From assembly GCF_021390675.1 (NCBI RefSeq), contig NZ_JAJEJV010000004.1:3410001-3474000 (forward strand): 64,000 bases of DNA. Reading direction: 5' to 3'. A program made the position numbers and the translations under genes. The stretch comes from Dyella sp. 2HG41-7 (GTDB lineage Bacteria > Pseudomonadota > Gammaproteobacteria > Xanthomonadales > Rhodanobacteraceae). Shown here piece by piece: positions 23,736 through 32,642 of this stretch. The notes under the pieces are model-generated. The model was given only the letters and a program-made list of their open reading frames with translations, did not search any database and was not told the origin of the DNA. Every line of letters starts with the position of its first letter. Within the stretch, counting starts at the first letter, position 1.

Positions 23736-24161
23736 ATGAAGAAAGTCGCTTCATTGACCATCGCGGTGGCGTTGGGATGTGCCGGTGCGACGTGGGCGCA
23801 GGATCAGGATCAGGCGCTCACCAAACAACAAGTGGTCGGCGATCTCACGCAGCAAGGTTATTCCGATATACACGACGTGGGTTTCCGAGACGGCGTGTGG
23901 ACGGCGCGTGCGCGCAGCGGCGATGGATCGCGCGTGAAATTGCGCGTGGACCCGGTCACCGGTAAGGCATACCCGAACAAGCAAGTGTCGCGCATGGAAG
24001 AAGCCGACGTTCGCGCCATGCTTTCCGAAGAAGGCTTTACGCACGTGCACGATCTCGATTTCGAACACGGCATTTGGACGGCTCGCGCCAAGAATCCAAA
24101 TGGCGAACGGGTCTCGCTGAAAATCGATGCACAGTCCGGCCGAATTATTGGAACGAATTGA
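23736..24161 (+). CDS. Periplasmic protein with two PepSY domains
   Basis: The 141-residue protein has a signal peptide (cleavage after ATWA) and two tandem copies of one module: QQVVGDLTQQGYSDIHDVGF-RDGVWTARA and ADVRAMLSEEGFTHVHDLDF-EHGIWTARA, each followed by a V(K/S)L(R/K)(V/I)D...G strand. These are PepSY-type repeats, often found in inhibitors of secreted proteases or in sensory proteins. The duplication within the gene is clear. No partner protease lies nearby. Confidence 0.85.
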   Translation: MKKVASLTIAVALGCAGATWAQDQDQALTKQQVVGDLTQQGYSDIHDVGFRDGVWTARARSGDGSRVKLRVDPVTGKAYPNKQVSRMEEADVRAMLSEEGFTHVHDLDFEHGIWTARAKNPNGERVSLKIDAQSGRIIGTN

Positions 24162-24178
24162 GTCGCCTCAACTCGCAC

Positions 24179-24904
24179 TTACAACGAGGTCGTGAGATTC
24201 GTTACCCAATCGGGCAGCACGCCCAAAACGCCAGCCTCCAGGCTGCGATCGGTACCGGTGACGATCAACGCACCGACCAGCACGATAAGCACGCCTAGCA
24301 CCCGCCTGCCGCGCGTGCCTGTCGTCATCAATTTGCTGCGCCAACGTGCGAGCATGTTTTGCGCAAGCAAGGCCAATACCAGCAATACCGTGGCGATGCC
24401 GAGCGCAAACGCCAACATCACCAAGGCAACTTGACTCAGATTCTTGCCCTGCGCAGCGAGCAAGGTTGCTGCGCCCAGCGTCGGACCTACGCACGGACTC
24501 CACACCAGACCAAGCAATACGCCAATGCCCGCCTGGCCCGCCAACCCAAATTGTTCCAAACGCGCTTGTCGCTCCCCTGCCCAATTCGCCAGCGGACCTG
24601 CAGCGTGTTCGAACAGCGCTTGCAATCGCGGAACGATAAGCACCACACCCACAATCAGCAGCAGCACGGCACTCCACAAACGAATGGAATCGCCATTCAG
24701 ACCGATGGATGCGCCTAGGGTCGCAATAACGAAACCGGTCAGCGTGAACGACGCGACCAAACCCAACGCCAATGCAAGCGGCCCCCAGCGGTGACGCTGC
24801 GCCGCGCTGCCCAACACGATGGGAATCAGCGGAATCACGCACGGCGACAAAATCGTCAGCGCGCCTGCCGCGTAGGCGACCAGCGGATTGAGGCTGCCGC
24901 TCAT
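24179..24904 (-). CDS. CcdA/DsbD-like membrane electron transporter
   Basis: A 241-residue protein with six predicted transmembrane helices. The two conserved cysteines that shuttle electrons from cytosolic thioredoxin to the periplasm are in ILSPCVIPLIP and VWSPCVGPTLG, in the proline-flanked setting typical of CcdA. The ATG at 24904 has GAGG upstream; longer frames add a charged leader that does not fit. It is divergent from a periplasmic thioredoxin-like gene, a natural partner that would receive the electrons. Confidence 0.9.
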   Translation of the reverse strand: MSGSLNPLVAYAAGALTILSPCVIPLIPIVLGSAAQRHRWGPLALALGLVASFTLTGFVIATLGASIGLNGDSIRLWSAVLLLIVGVVLIVPRLQALFEHAAGPLANWAGERQARLEQFGLAGQAGIGVLLGLVWSPCVGPTLGAATLLAAQGKNLSQVALVMLAFALGIATVLLVLALLAQNMLARWRSKLMTTGTRGRRVLGVLIVLVGALIVTGTDRSLEAGVLGVLPDWVTNLTTSL

Positions 24905-25072
24905 GCTTTCGCCTCGACGTATACGAATTGTGTATTCGCGCAAGCGGTCATAAAGGGCTCCTTGGTGACGGGATTCACCCTCTTTTCGCTGAAACAAGTC
25001 TAAGGGTTACGGCTGTAACCCCATGTCTTTTTGTAACGAATAGCCACTAGAACTCACTGCAAGGATCCGCCC

Positions 25073-25465
25073 ATGACCATCTTTCGCAAACTGGCCGCCG
25101 TGATGGTTTTCGGCCTGATATTCGCCGCTCCGGCAATGGCGCAACCCATCCAGCCCTTTTCCACCGCAGCCCTGAAAGCGGCGCAGGCGGCGGGTAAACC
25201 GGTTTTGGTGGATGCCTATGCGAGTTGGTGCCCGACGTGCCGCAAACAGGCGCCCACCATCGACGCCATGGCCAGCGATCCGGCCTTCGCGAAGCTGCTG
25301 ATCCTGCGTCTGGATTACGACAATCAAACTGCGGAAAAACGCGCGCTCGGCATCCAGCAGCAAAGTACCTTGATCGTCTTCAAGGGCGACAAAGAAACCG
25401 GCCGCGAAGTTGGCTTGACCGATCCTGATCAGATCAAAGCGCTGGCGAGTTCGGCGTTGCATTGA
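25073..25465 (+). CDS. Periplasmic thioredoxin-like protein
   Basis: A 130-residue exported protein: signal peptide (cleavage after AMA, residue 23), then a thioredoxin fold with the redox motif WCPTCRKQAP. The position that holds the cis-proline in most thioredoxins (T/I-P-T-L) reads QQSTLIVF, so serine seems to replace proline. AAGGA precedes the ATG. Its divergent neighbour is CcdA-like, which suggests a small periplasmic reductive pathway, for example for cytochrome c maturation or disulfide repair. Confidence 0.9.
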   Translation: MTIFRKLAAVMVFGLIFAAPAMAQPIQPFSTAALKAAQAAGKPVLVDAYASWCPTCRKQAPTIDAMASDPAFAKLLILRLDYDNQTAEKRALGIQQQSTLIVFKGDKETGREVGLTDPDQIKALASSALH

Positions 25466-25536
25466 AACGCCGTAAACCATCGGCTTCTCAGGGGTGATGG
25501 TTTTATTCTTGACCGACCTTTCGAGGAGGCTTGGCC

Positions 25537-25878
25537 ATGATCGTTCGGAGCGCGTTCTTCGTGTCGATCGTTGCATTGACCGGTTGCGGCTCAACGCCAA
25601 CCGACACGGCCGCCGCCAACTCAACCGTGACATGGGTGAACTACGCGTGCAGCGATGGACAAACGCTGCTCGCGGCCTATCCGGACACCAACACGGCGCT
25701 GATTCAAATCAAGGGCCAGACGCATACGCTGCATATCGCTCTATCTGGCAGCGGCGCGCGCTATACCGGCGATGGTTGGCAGTGGTGGACCAAAGGCATG
25801 CACGACGGCATGCTGGCCCCGCTGGCAGCGGGCGAAAGCATCGCCAGTTCGCCCGGCGTTCAGTGCCAGGCGCGCTGA
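25537..25878 (+). CDS. MliC-like lysozyme inhibitor lipoprotein
   Basis: A 113-residue lipoprotein with lipobox ALTGC. The mature part follows the MliC/PliC pattern: YACSDGQTLLAAY with the first cysteine, a short strand region, LSGSGARYTGDGWQWWTKGMHDGML and a late cysteine in GVQC. These residues insert into the active site of C-type lysozyme in known members. The start is the ATG at 25537, with the strong site AGGAGG eight bases upstream. It would protect the peptidoglycan from host or competitor lysozymes. Confidence 0.83.
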   Translation: MIVRSAFFVSIVALTGCGSTPTDTAAANSTVTWVNYACSDGQTLLAAYPDTNTALIQIKGQTHTLHIALSGSGARYTGDGWQWWTKGMHDGMLAPLAAGESIASSPGVQCQAR

Positions 25879-26014
25879 CCTCACAAATGCCTAACGACTG
25901 CGCCACATTCGTCATCGCGGCGACCACGTCCCGCCATCGAAGTGACGCACAGAAATAATCCCCACGTCATCACTGTCAGCCATGCTTTCACCATCGGAGC
26001 CGGAGCCTTTCCCG

Positions 26015-26353
26015 ATGGTGTCGCAGTACGTTTTCCCTTCCAGCCGTGGCCTGTTTCGCATTGTCAGGCATGGTCATCGTTGGCGGTCTCTGCATGAGAC
26101 CCGGGAAATCGCGCGACACGATTCGCCGGAGGCAGCGTTGGATGCGTTGCGTGAAGCCTGGCCTCAGGCGCGACTGCCTCGGGCGTTAAGCCAGTGGCGT
26201 TATCTCGGCGAAGCGACGTCGTTGCCGCACGCTCGCTTGGCGCGCGCCACGCATGCGTTCCGAATGTCTGGCATCGATCCGTCGCAGGCTCGCGTCTTTC
26301 GCTCGCGACGCGCATCGGGTCGCCGAAGCCGTGGCGTGACCGATCATGGATGA
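26015..26353 (+). CDS. Small basic protein of unknown function
   Basis: A 112-residue protein rich in Arg and His. Visible segments are YVFPSSRGLFRIVRHGHRWRSLHE, SPEAALDALREAWP and RALSQWRYLGEATSLPHARLARA. There is no signal peptide or membrane segment. I do not recognise the family. A longer start at 25982 exists; I prefer 26015 because GGAG lies upstream. The stop is 17 bases from the convergent recQ end. Codon use looks like that of real genes, but support is moderate. Confidence 0.5.
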   Translation: MVSQYVFPSSRGLFRIVRHGHRWRSLHETREIARHDSPEAALDALREAWPQARLPRALSQWRYLGEATSLPHARLARATHAFRMSGIDPSQARVFRSRRASGRRSRGVTDHG

Positions 26354-26370
26354 TCGGTCGCGACCCATTT

Positions 26371-28185
26371 TCATTCGTTGGCGTTGATGACGTCCAGAAA
26401 ATCGCGACCGTAGCGCTTTAGCTTGGCCTCGCCTACGCCGCTGATCGATGCGAGTTCTTCTTCATTGCCCGGCAAGGCGCGCAACATCGCCAGCAACGTC
26501 GCGTCGTGGAAAATCACATACGCCGGCACGCCATGCTGCTTCGCCAACTGCGCGCGCAGCGCACGCAGCGCATCCCACATCGGTTGCTCGTACGCCTCGA
26601 TACCGAGACTGGCGCCGGCAATCAGCTTGCTGTCGCGACGACGCGATGCGCGACGCACCGGGCGCGTTTCTTCGCGCATATAGACCGATCGATGGCCGGT
26701 CAGCACATCGCGACTGGCGGCTGTAAGTCGCAGCGTTCCGAATCCTTCCGCATCCGCCGCCAGCAATCCTACGGCGAGCAATTGACGAAATACCGAGCGC
26801 CATTGCTTTTCGTCGATGTCGGCGCCGATACCGAACGTGGTCAAACGATCGTGGCCGAGCTGCGTCATGCGTTCGCTGTCGATGCCGCGCAGAATATCGA
26901 TGACATGCCCCGCACCAAAGCGTTGCCCGCTGCGATACACCGCCGATAGCACTTTTTGCGCGGGAACGGTGGCATCCCAAGTTTTGGGCGGTTCCAGGCA
27001 GTTGTCGCAGTTTCCGCACGGACCGTGAAACGTTTCACCGAACGCACTGAGCAACAATTCACGGCGACACTGCGTGGCTTCGGCGTAGCAAAGCAATGCG
27101 TCGAGTTTCGAACGCTCGACGCGTTTGCGTTCGTCGCCCGATTCGGACTGCGCGATCATCTGGCTCATCGCCACCACGTCGGACAAGCCGTAGATCATCC
27201 ACGCGTTGGCAGGCAGACCGTCGCGTCCGCCGCGACCGGTTTCCTGATAGTAGCCTTCTAAGCTGCGCGGCAAATCCAAGTGCGCAACAAAGCGCACATC
27301 CGGTTTGTCGATGCCCATGCCGAAGGCGACGGTCGCCACCATCACGACGCCGTCTTCGCGCAGAAATCGTTGCTGATTCGCCGTACGCGTCGCCGCGTCG
27401 AGGCCGGCGTGATACGGCAGCGTTTCGATGCCCGCCTCGGCTAGCCATGCCGCGGTTTCGTCCACTTTCTTGCGGCTCAAGCAATAAATGATGCCGGCAT
27501 CGCCACGATGGCCGTCGAGAAAACTCATCAACTGACTGCGCGGGTTGTGGCGCGACGCGACGGTGTAGCGGATGTTCGGGCGATCGAAACTGGACACGAA
27601 TTGGCGCGCATCCTGCAATGCCAATCGCTCGACGATTTCCTCGCGCGTGCGTGGATCGGCCGTTGCGGTGAGCGCGATGCGCGGCACATGCGGAAAGCGT
27701 TGATGTAACAGCGTGAGTTCGCGGTATTCCGGCCGGAAATCGTGCCCCCATTGCGATACGCAATGCGCTTCGTCGATGGCAAACAGCGCTACTTCGGTGC
27801 GGTCGAGCGCTTCGAGAAAGCGTCCGGTAAGCAAACGCTCCGGCGCCACATACAGCAAATCCAATTCGCCCGCGGCAAGTTTGCGTTCCACTTCGCGCTG
27901 CTTCTGCGCGTCGAGACTGGAATTGAGATACGCCGCCGCAACACCGGCTTCGCACAACGCGTCGACTTGATCGTGCATCAATGCGATCAACGGCGACACC
28001 ACGATGCCCGTGCCTTGGCGCAACATCGCCGGAATCTGAAAACACAGCGATTTGCCGCCGCCCGTGGGCATCAGCACCAGCGCATCGCCGCCTTCGGCGA
28101 CATGCTCGACGATGGCTTGCTGATGACCGCGAAATTGGGCGTAGCCGAAAACGCTTTGGAGGATATGAAGAGGTGTGGCCGGCAT
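26371..28185 (-). CDS. recQ: ATP-dependent DNA helicase RecQ
   Basis: A 604-residue 3'-5' DNA helicase for recombination repair. Helicase motifs in order: motif 0 ([12 protein letters not shown]), Walker A PTGGGKS (40-46), DEAH (138-141), [12 protein letters not shown], and motif VI region [10 protein letters not shown]. The RecQ zinc-binding domain has cysteines in [12 protein letters not shown] and [14 protein letters not shown] winged helix follows, and an HRDC domain closes the protein (about 515-600, [20 protein letters not shown]). The ribosome binding site is weak. Length and domain order fit the family exactly. Confidence 0.96.
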   Translation of the reverse strand: MPATPLHILQSVFGYAQFRGHQQAIVEHVAEGGDALVLMPTGGGKSLCFQIPAMLRQGTGIVVSPLIALMHDQVDALCEAGVAAAYLNSSLDAQKQREVERKLAAGELDLLYVAPERLLTGRFLEALDRTEVALFAIDEAHCVSQWGHDFRPEYRELTLLHQRFPHVPRIALTATADPRTREEIVERLALQDARQFVSSFDRPNIRYTVASRHNPRSQLMSFLDGHRGDAGIIYCLSRKKVDETAAWLAEAGIETLPYHAGLDAATRTANQQRFLREDGVVMVATVAFGMGIDKPDVRFVAHLDLPRSLEGYYQETGRGGRDGLPANAWMIYGLSDVVAMSQMIAQSESGDERKRVERSKLDALLCYAEATQCRRELLLSAFGETFHGPCGNCDNCLEPPKTWDATVPAQKVLSAVYRSGQRFGAGHVIDILRGIDSERMTQLGHDRLTTFGIGADIDEKQWRSVFRQLLAVGLLAADAEGFGTLRLTAASRDVLTGHRSVYMREETRPVRRASRRRDSKLIAGASLGIEAYEQPMWDALRALRAQLAKQHGVPAYVIFHDATLLAMLRALPGNEEELASISGVGEAKLKRYGRDFLDVINANE

Positions 28186-28345
28186 GCTTATTTTTTCTCC
28201 CTCTCGCCTACAGCGAAAGGGTTGGGTGAGGGGACCATCTGGCGGACAAGCTTATTTCTTTCGTGCGAAGCGTTCGAGTAACAGTACGCGTCAGTGATTG
28301 CCATGGCGAAGAGTCCTCCCCCTCACCCGGCAAGACCGGAAAAAA

Positions 28346-28681
28346 CTAAGGCAAACCCCACAATGCCTTATCCACATCCGCGTCGAGGCCGAAACGCGAC
28401 AACGGCACGCGGCCGTTTTTCACTTCCACCCCTTCCGCGCGCAGCAATCGGCATTGCTCGCGAAAACCACGGCTGCCCGGCGGCATGGCGATATGACCGC
28501 TGGAACGCAGCACGCGGAACCACGGCAGTATCATGCCGTCGGGAACCTCGCCCAACAATCGCCCGACCAGTCGCGCACGGCCTGGCAGCCCCGCGCGCGC
28601 GGCGATCGCGCCATAGCTGGCCACGCGCCCCGGCGGAATGGCCGCAATGGCGTCGAAGACCCGCAGATATTCCTTTTTCAT
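28346..28681 (-). CDS. Alkyltransferase-like protein (MGMT family)
   Basis: A 111-residue protein with the DNA-binding fold of O6-alkylguanine methyltransferases: VFDAIAAIPPGRVASYGAIAARAG and the recognition part RLVGRLLGEVP. Where active MGMT has PCHRV, this protein has PWFRV, so it lacks the acceptor cysteine and cannot transfer alkyl groups. Known ATL proteins, usually PWHRV, bind alkylated guanine and hand it to nucleotide excision repair. The phenylalanine at the histidine position is unusual. Confidence 0.87.
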   Translation of the reverse strand: MKKEYLRVFDAIAAIPPGRVASYGAIAARAGLPGRARLVGRLLGEVPDGMILPWFRVLRSSGHIAMPPGSRGFREQCRLLRAEGVEVKNGRVPLSRFGLDADVDKALWGLP

Positions 28682-28861
28682 TACAGCGAGTACCTAGTTG
28701 TGTCCTCTCGCCATGATAGCCAGATGCGAAGCGGACGCCGTGAGCGCGTGTTCCGCGGCGAATCGATGGATCGGGCCGTCATCGCTGCACAGAATTAACT
28801 CGAACGTTCCCCCAATCGTGGCAGAGTATCCCCAATCCGCCACCTGTCCGGATAACGCCGT

Positions 28862-29266
28862 ATGCATCACTTCGAAGCCGTGCGTTCGCTTGTCGGCAGC
28901 CAGCATGCCTTGCGGCAGAACGATCCGTATCTGATCAGCTTCGATCTCACGCTACCGCATGGTCGACATCAGGGCATTTACCTGGCCGAACTGGAAGACG
29001 AAGGCGGCGCACGTTACCTGCGAATCTCCACGCCCATTGGCCCGCTTTCCGGCGCCGATCCGAAACGTTGCCTGCGTTTCAACTGGGAGCAGCGCAGCGG
29101 ATTTCTGGCCGTGGCCGACCTCGACGGCTCGCCTTATCTGCATTTATGCGAAAACCGTCCGTACGAGCTGTTGAGCCAGCACGAGCTGCATCGATTGATC
29201 AACGAACTCGGCCTGCTGGGCGACCAGCTGGAGCAAGTGATCGTCGATGGCGGCGACGATTTTTAG
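28862..29266 (+). CDS. Conserved hypothetical protein
   Basis: A 134-residue soluble protein. It contains FDLTLPHGRHQGIYLAELED, YLRISTPIGPLSGADPKRCL and FLAVADLDGSPYLHLCENRPYELLSQHELHRLINELGLLGDQLEQV. The mixed strands followed by a C-terminal helix resemble YbjN or type III chaperone-like folds, but this is only an impression. No signal peptide or membrane segment is present. It is convergent with the phosphate transporter gene, 25 bases away. No strong ribosome binding site was seen. Confidence 0.65.
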   Translation: MHHFEAVRSLVGSQHALRQNDPYLISFDLTLPHGRHQGIYLAELEDEGGARYLRISTPIGPLSGADPKRCLRFNWEQRSGFLAVADLDGSPYLHLCENRPYELLSQHELHRLINELGLLGDQLEQVIVDGGDDF

Positions 29267-29291
29267 AAGCCCGTTCGATTGCGAACAGGCG

Positions 29292-30416
29292 CTAACCGAA
29301 CTGTCGCGCCAGATAGACAAATCCATAAGCAACCAACGCGGTGACGGGCAGCGTGAGGATCCACGCCCACACCATGCGCTCGACCACCGACCAGCGAATG
29401 GCGTTGAAGCGCTTGGCCGCGCCGACACCCATGATCGACGACGACACCACATGCGTGGTGGACACCGGCAATCCAAACATGGACGCCGCAAGAATCACCA
29501 TCGCCGAACTGCCTTCCGCCGCGAAGCCGTTGATGGGATGCAACTTCACCATCTTGTGACCAAGCGTCTTGATGATGCGCCAGCCACCGCCGGCCGTACC
29601 GGCCGCCATGGTGAGCGCGCACACCGCCGCCACCCAGTGCGGCACGGCGAAGCCATTCGCAGTGGACGTGTGAATGCGTAAAAACGACAACCACGCCGGC
29701 AGCTGATCGAACTGCCCTGCGGTGGTGGCGCTGGCCAATGCCAACGCAATGATGCCCATGCTCTTTTGCGCGTCGTTCATACCGTGCGCGAGGCCCATCG
29801 CGCTGGCGGACAAGATCTGCACCTTGCCGAAGAAGCTGTTTACGAACGGCGTGCGTCCCAGATAGCGCAGCGCGCCCTTGCGCGAGGCAAACCACGCCAA
29901 TAACGCGTACAGCCCGCCCATCAGCACGAAGCCGAGCACGAAACCCATGATCGGCGACACCACCATCGGCATCACCACTTTCGGCAGCACGCCCTTCCCT
30001 TCCCACCAGTGCGCGCCGCCCTGCGCCCAGATCACCGCCGCAAACCGGCCGCCGGACTCGGCAATGGCCGCGCCAACGAGCGCGCCCACGAGCGCATGGC
30101 TGGAGCTGGAAGGCAGACCGACCCACCAGGTGATCAGGTTCCAGACAATCGCCGCCAACAAGGCACAGATCAACAATTGCGGACCTGCATCGACAACGCC
30201 GGTGTTGACGATGCCCGCCGCGATCGTTGCAGCCACCGCCGTGCCCCACAGCGCGCCGACGAGATTGGTCACCGCCGCCAGCAACACCGCCTGCCCCGGC
30301 GACAACACCTTGGTGGCGACCACGGTGGCGATCGAATTGGCGGTGTCGTGAAAACCGTTGATGTACGTGAAGACGAGTGCGATCAGCACGACGACTGCAA
30401 CGAGGCCAAGACTCAT
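29292..30416 (-). CDS. Inorganic phosphate transporter, PiT family
   Basis: A 374-residue inner-membrane cation-coupled phosphate symporter with about ten hydrophobic segments. The two PiT signature repeats are NGFHDTANSIATVVATKVLSP near the N-terminus and GMNDAQKSMGIIALAL in the middle. AGGAG lies eight bases before the ATG. The DUF47 gene upstream on the same strand, 58 bases away, is its usual regulator partner; together they form a low-affinity phosphate uptake unit. Confidence 0.94.
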   Translation of the reverse strand: MSLGLVAVVVLIALVFTYINGFHDTANSIATVVATKVLSPGQAVLLAAVTNLVGALWGTAVAATIAAGIVNTGVVDAGPQLLICALLAAIVWNLITWWVGLPSSSSHALVGALVGAAIAESGGRFAAVIWAQGGAHWWEGKGVLPKVVMPMVVSPIMGFVLGFVLMGGLYALLAWFASRKGALRYLGRTPFVNSFFGKVQILSASAMGLAHGMNDAQKSMGIIALALASATTAGQFDQLPAWLSFLRIHTSTANGFAVPHWVAAVCALTMAAGTAGGGWRIIKTLGHKMVKLHPINGFAAEGSSAMVILAASMFGLPVSTTHVVSSSIMGVGAAKRFNAIRWSVVERMVWAWILTLPVTALVAYGFVYLARQFG

Positions 30417-30474
30417 GCCTGCGCTCCTGTCCGTGCGCGCCGTGCCATAAATGAAGCGTGCAAGGCGTGCTCCT

Positions 30475-31104
30475 TTAGGAGTTCTTCAACACGATGGAAT
30501 AAACGATGTTGCCAACATCACGGCATTTATCGATGGCCTTCTCGATCAGCTCGAACAGATCCTTGGCCAACATCGCGCGCATGGCGTCGTTGTTTTCGAT
30601 GTAGAGCGTGCGATACGGCGCAAGCAACATGCGATCGCCCTCGGATTCGAGCGTTTGCAGGCGATCCTGCAGCTTCTTCACCGGATCGATGCGCAGGCCG
30701 CGACGCAACTCGCCGATCATCTCGGCGACGACGTCGGTGGAGCGCGTCAGCACCAATGTGCGTTGCGCAAAGTCCACGCCGTGGAGGCGGCTGGAGACAA
30801 TCTCGTAGCGTTCGGCGAACTTCTCCACGCTCTTTGGAATTTTGTAGAGCGCGCTGTTCAGCGCCTCGATGTCCTCGCGATCCAGCGCCGTCACGAACGT
30901 GTTGACGAGTTCCTCGCTGATTTGCGCGGCCAACGCCTTTTCACGCGAGCGCGCGGCGGCGAAGGCGGCCATCACCGGCGCGCGATCGGCCTGGGTGACC
31001 AGTTCGTGCAGCGCCTTGGCGCTCTCGCGGGCCGCTTCGGCGCTTTGCTCGAGCAGGCCGTAGAACTTGTCGCCTTTTCCGAAAATCGTCTGAAGTGAAA
31101 ACAT
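30475..31104 (-). CDS. DUF47 family PhoU-like regulator
   Basis: A 209-residue, mostly helical cytosolic protein resembling PhoU. It starts MFSLQTIFGKGDKFYGLLEQSAEAA and contains TREDIEALNSALYKIPKS-type (here ALDREDIEALNSALYKI) and DRMLLAPYRTLY segments with acidic metal-binding residues. DUF47 proteins are coupled to PiT transporters and probably adjust their activity. I chose ATG 31104 because it matches the family start; the frame runs 34 codons further without support. Confidence 0.92.
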   Translation of the reverse strand: MFSLQTIFGKGDKFYGLLEQSAEAARESAKALHELVTQADRAPVMAAFAAARSREKALAAQISEELVNTFVTALDREDIEALNSALYKIPKSVEKFAERYEIVSSRLHGVDFAQRTLVLTRSTDVVAEMIGELRRGLRIDPVKKLQDRLQTLESEGDRMLLAPYRTLYIENNDAMRAMLAKDLFELIEKAIDKCRDVGNIVYSIVLKNS

Positions 31105-31257
31105 GCAGGCTGGCCCTGGGGCAGAAAGGGTAAATATTTCCGGAATGTTACAGGAGACCCCTGTCGCACCGCACCACTTCAACCACCCCGCGACGCCCCT
31201 AAGCACCCCCGACGTGCCTTACACTGCGGTCATGCCTGCCTCAGATGCCCTGTCGCG

Positions 31258-32580
31258 ATGCTGACTACAATCGCGCTCGTCCTTCTCCTCGCCCTCTGCA
31301 ACGGTTTCTTCGCGCTATCGGAAATGGCGCTGGTGGCCTCGCGCAAAAGCCGCTTGAAGCAAATGGCCCAGACCAGCCGCCGGGCCAAGGTGGCGCTGCG
31401 CCATGCCGAAGCGCCGGAGCACTTTCTTTCCACGGTGCAGGTCGGCATCACCATCGTGATGCTGGTGACCGGCGCCATCGCCGGCGATGCGATCGGCACG
31501 CATATCAGCGGCCTGCTGCAGGGCGGGAGCATCGCCTGGCTGGCGCCGTACACGCGCATCATCGGCATCGTTTTGGGCTTCATGATCATTTCGTTTATCC
31601 AGATCGTGGTCGGCGAACTGGTGCCCAAGCGCATGGCGTTGTCGTCGCCGGAGAAAGTGTCGAGCATTGTCGCGGTGCCCATGCTTGTGCTTTCTCGCGC
31701 CACAGCGCCGTTTGTGTGGTTGCTCAATCGCTCCAGCGGTTTGCTGCTGAAGCTGATGCGCGTCCAAGATCGCGGCCAGAGCGCCGCCACGGAAGAAGAA
31801 ATCCGTTTGCTTGTCGCCGAGAGCACCGAACAAGGCGTACTCGATGCCGACGAGCAGGCGATGGTGAACCGCGTGCTACGCCTGGGCGATCGCACGGTGG
31901 ACAGCGTGATGACGCCGCGCACGCGCATCGCGTGGTTGGATATCAATGCGCCGATCGAAGAAAGCCTCGACGTGCTGCGGCACACCTCGTATTCGCGCTA
32001 TCCCGTGTATCGCGGCGACGAAAGCGACGTCGTCGGCGTGATGGAAGTGAAGAGCTTGCTTGGCGGCATCACGGTGGGACGTCCCGACTTGTTCCGCACG
32101 CTGGCAAAGCCGTTGTACGTACCGGCCACGGCGCGTGCGCTCGATTTGCTAGAAGAATTTCGCGACGCGGAAACGCCGATGGCGCTCGTCGTCGACGAAT
32201 ACGGTGATATCGAAGGCGTGGTCACGCTCAACGATTTGCTCGCCGCCGTGGTGGGTGCCAGCCAGCTCGGTCATGGCGGCGGCGAAGAAAGTGCGCCCAT
32301 CGTGCAACGTGAAGACGGCAGCTGGTTAATCGACGGTTCGCTTTCCACCGACGATCTGCGCGAACTGCTCCACGTCGATCATTTACCCGGCGAAGACGAA
32401 CACGACTTCCGCACCATTGCCGGCATGGTGATGGCGGCGCTGGGGCATATTCCGCAAACCGGCGAAGTGTTCGCGTGGCGCGGCATTCGTTTCGAAGTGG
32501 TGGATTTGGACGGTGCGCGTATCGACAAATTGTTGGTGACGCCGGCGCCACGAATCGAGCTTGCGGACGACGAGCAGTAA
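31258..32580 (+). CDS. CNNM/CorC-type transporter (hemolysin-like)
   Basis: A 440-residue inner-membrane protein. The DUF21/CNNM membrane domain covers about residues 1-180 (GFFALSEMALVASR; TVQVGITIVMLVTGAIAGDAIG; VVGELVPKRMAL). Two CBS domains follow (about 205-330: VMTPRTRIAWLD, YGDIEGVVTLNDLLAAVVG), then the CorC_HlyC domain (from about 350). Such proteins export or sense Mg2+/Co2+ and bind nucleotides by the CBS pair. The name hemolysin is historical. It is divergent from the DUF47 gene. Confidence 0.92.
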   Translation: MLTTIALVLLLALCNGFFALSEMALVASRKSRLKQMAQTSRRAKVALRHAEAPEHFLSTVQVGITIVMLVTGAIAGDAIGTHISGLLQGGSIAWLAPYTRIIGIVLGFMIISFIQIVVGELVPKRMALSSPEKVSSIVAVPMLVLSRATAPFVWLLNRSSGLLLKLMRVQDRGQSAATEEEIRLLVAESTEQGVLDADEQAMVNRVLRLGDRTVDSVMTPRTRIAWLDINAPIEESLDVLRHTSYSRYPVYRGDESDVVGVMEVKSLLGGITVGRPDLFRTLAKPLYVPATARALDLLEEFRDAETPMALVVDEYGDIEGVVTLNDLLAAVVGASQLGHGGGEESAPIVQREDGSWLIDGSLSTDDLRELLHVDHLPGEDEHDFRTIAGMVMAALGHIPQTGEVFAWRGIRFEVVDLDGARIDKLLVTPAPRIELADDEQ

Positions 32581-32589
32581 TGCAGTTTT

Positions 32590-32620
32590 CTCCCTCCCCT
32601 ACTGCACGTAGGGGAGGGAG
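32590..32620. terminator. Palindromic repeat, likely bidirectional terminator
   Basis: A 13-base stem, CTCCCTCCCCTAC (32590-32602) against GTAGGGGAGGGAG (32608-32620), with loop TGCAC. It separates the convergent ends of the CNNM gene and trmJ. Its core, with the flanking GCAG, is repeated identically at 54092, also between convergent genes. Confidence 0.7.
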
Positions 32621-32642
32621 CAGATCTTTGCATTTGCGATGC

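Noticed and set aside
28198-28331. C/T-rich segments between recQ and the ATL gene as a mobile element
   Set aside because: Fragments resembling the TGAGGGG repeat occur at both sides, but they do not form a clean hairpin or a full unit.
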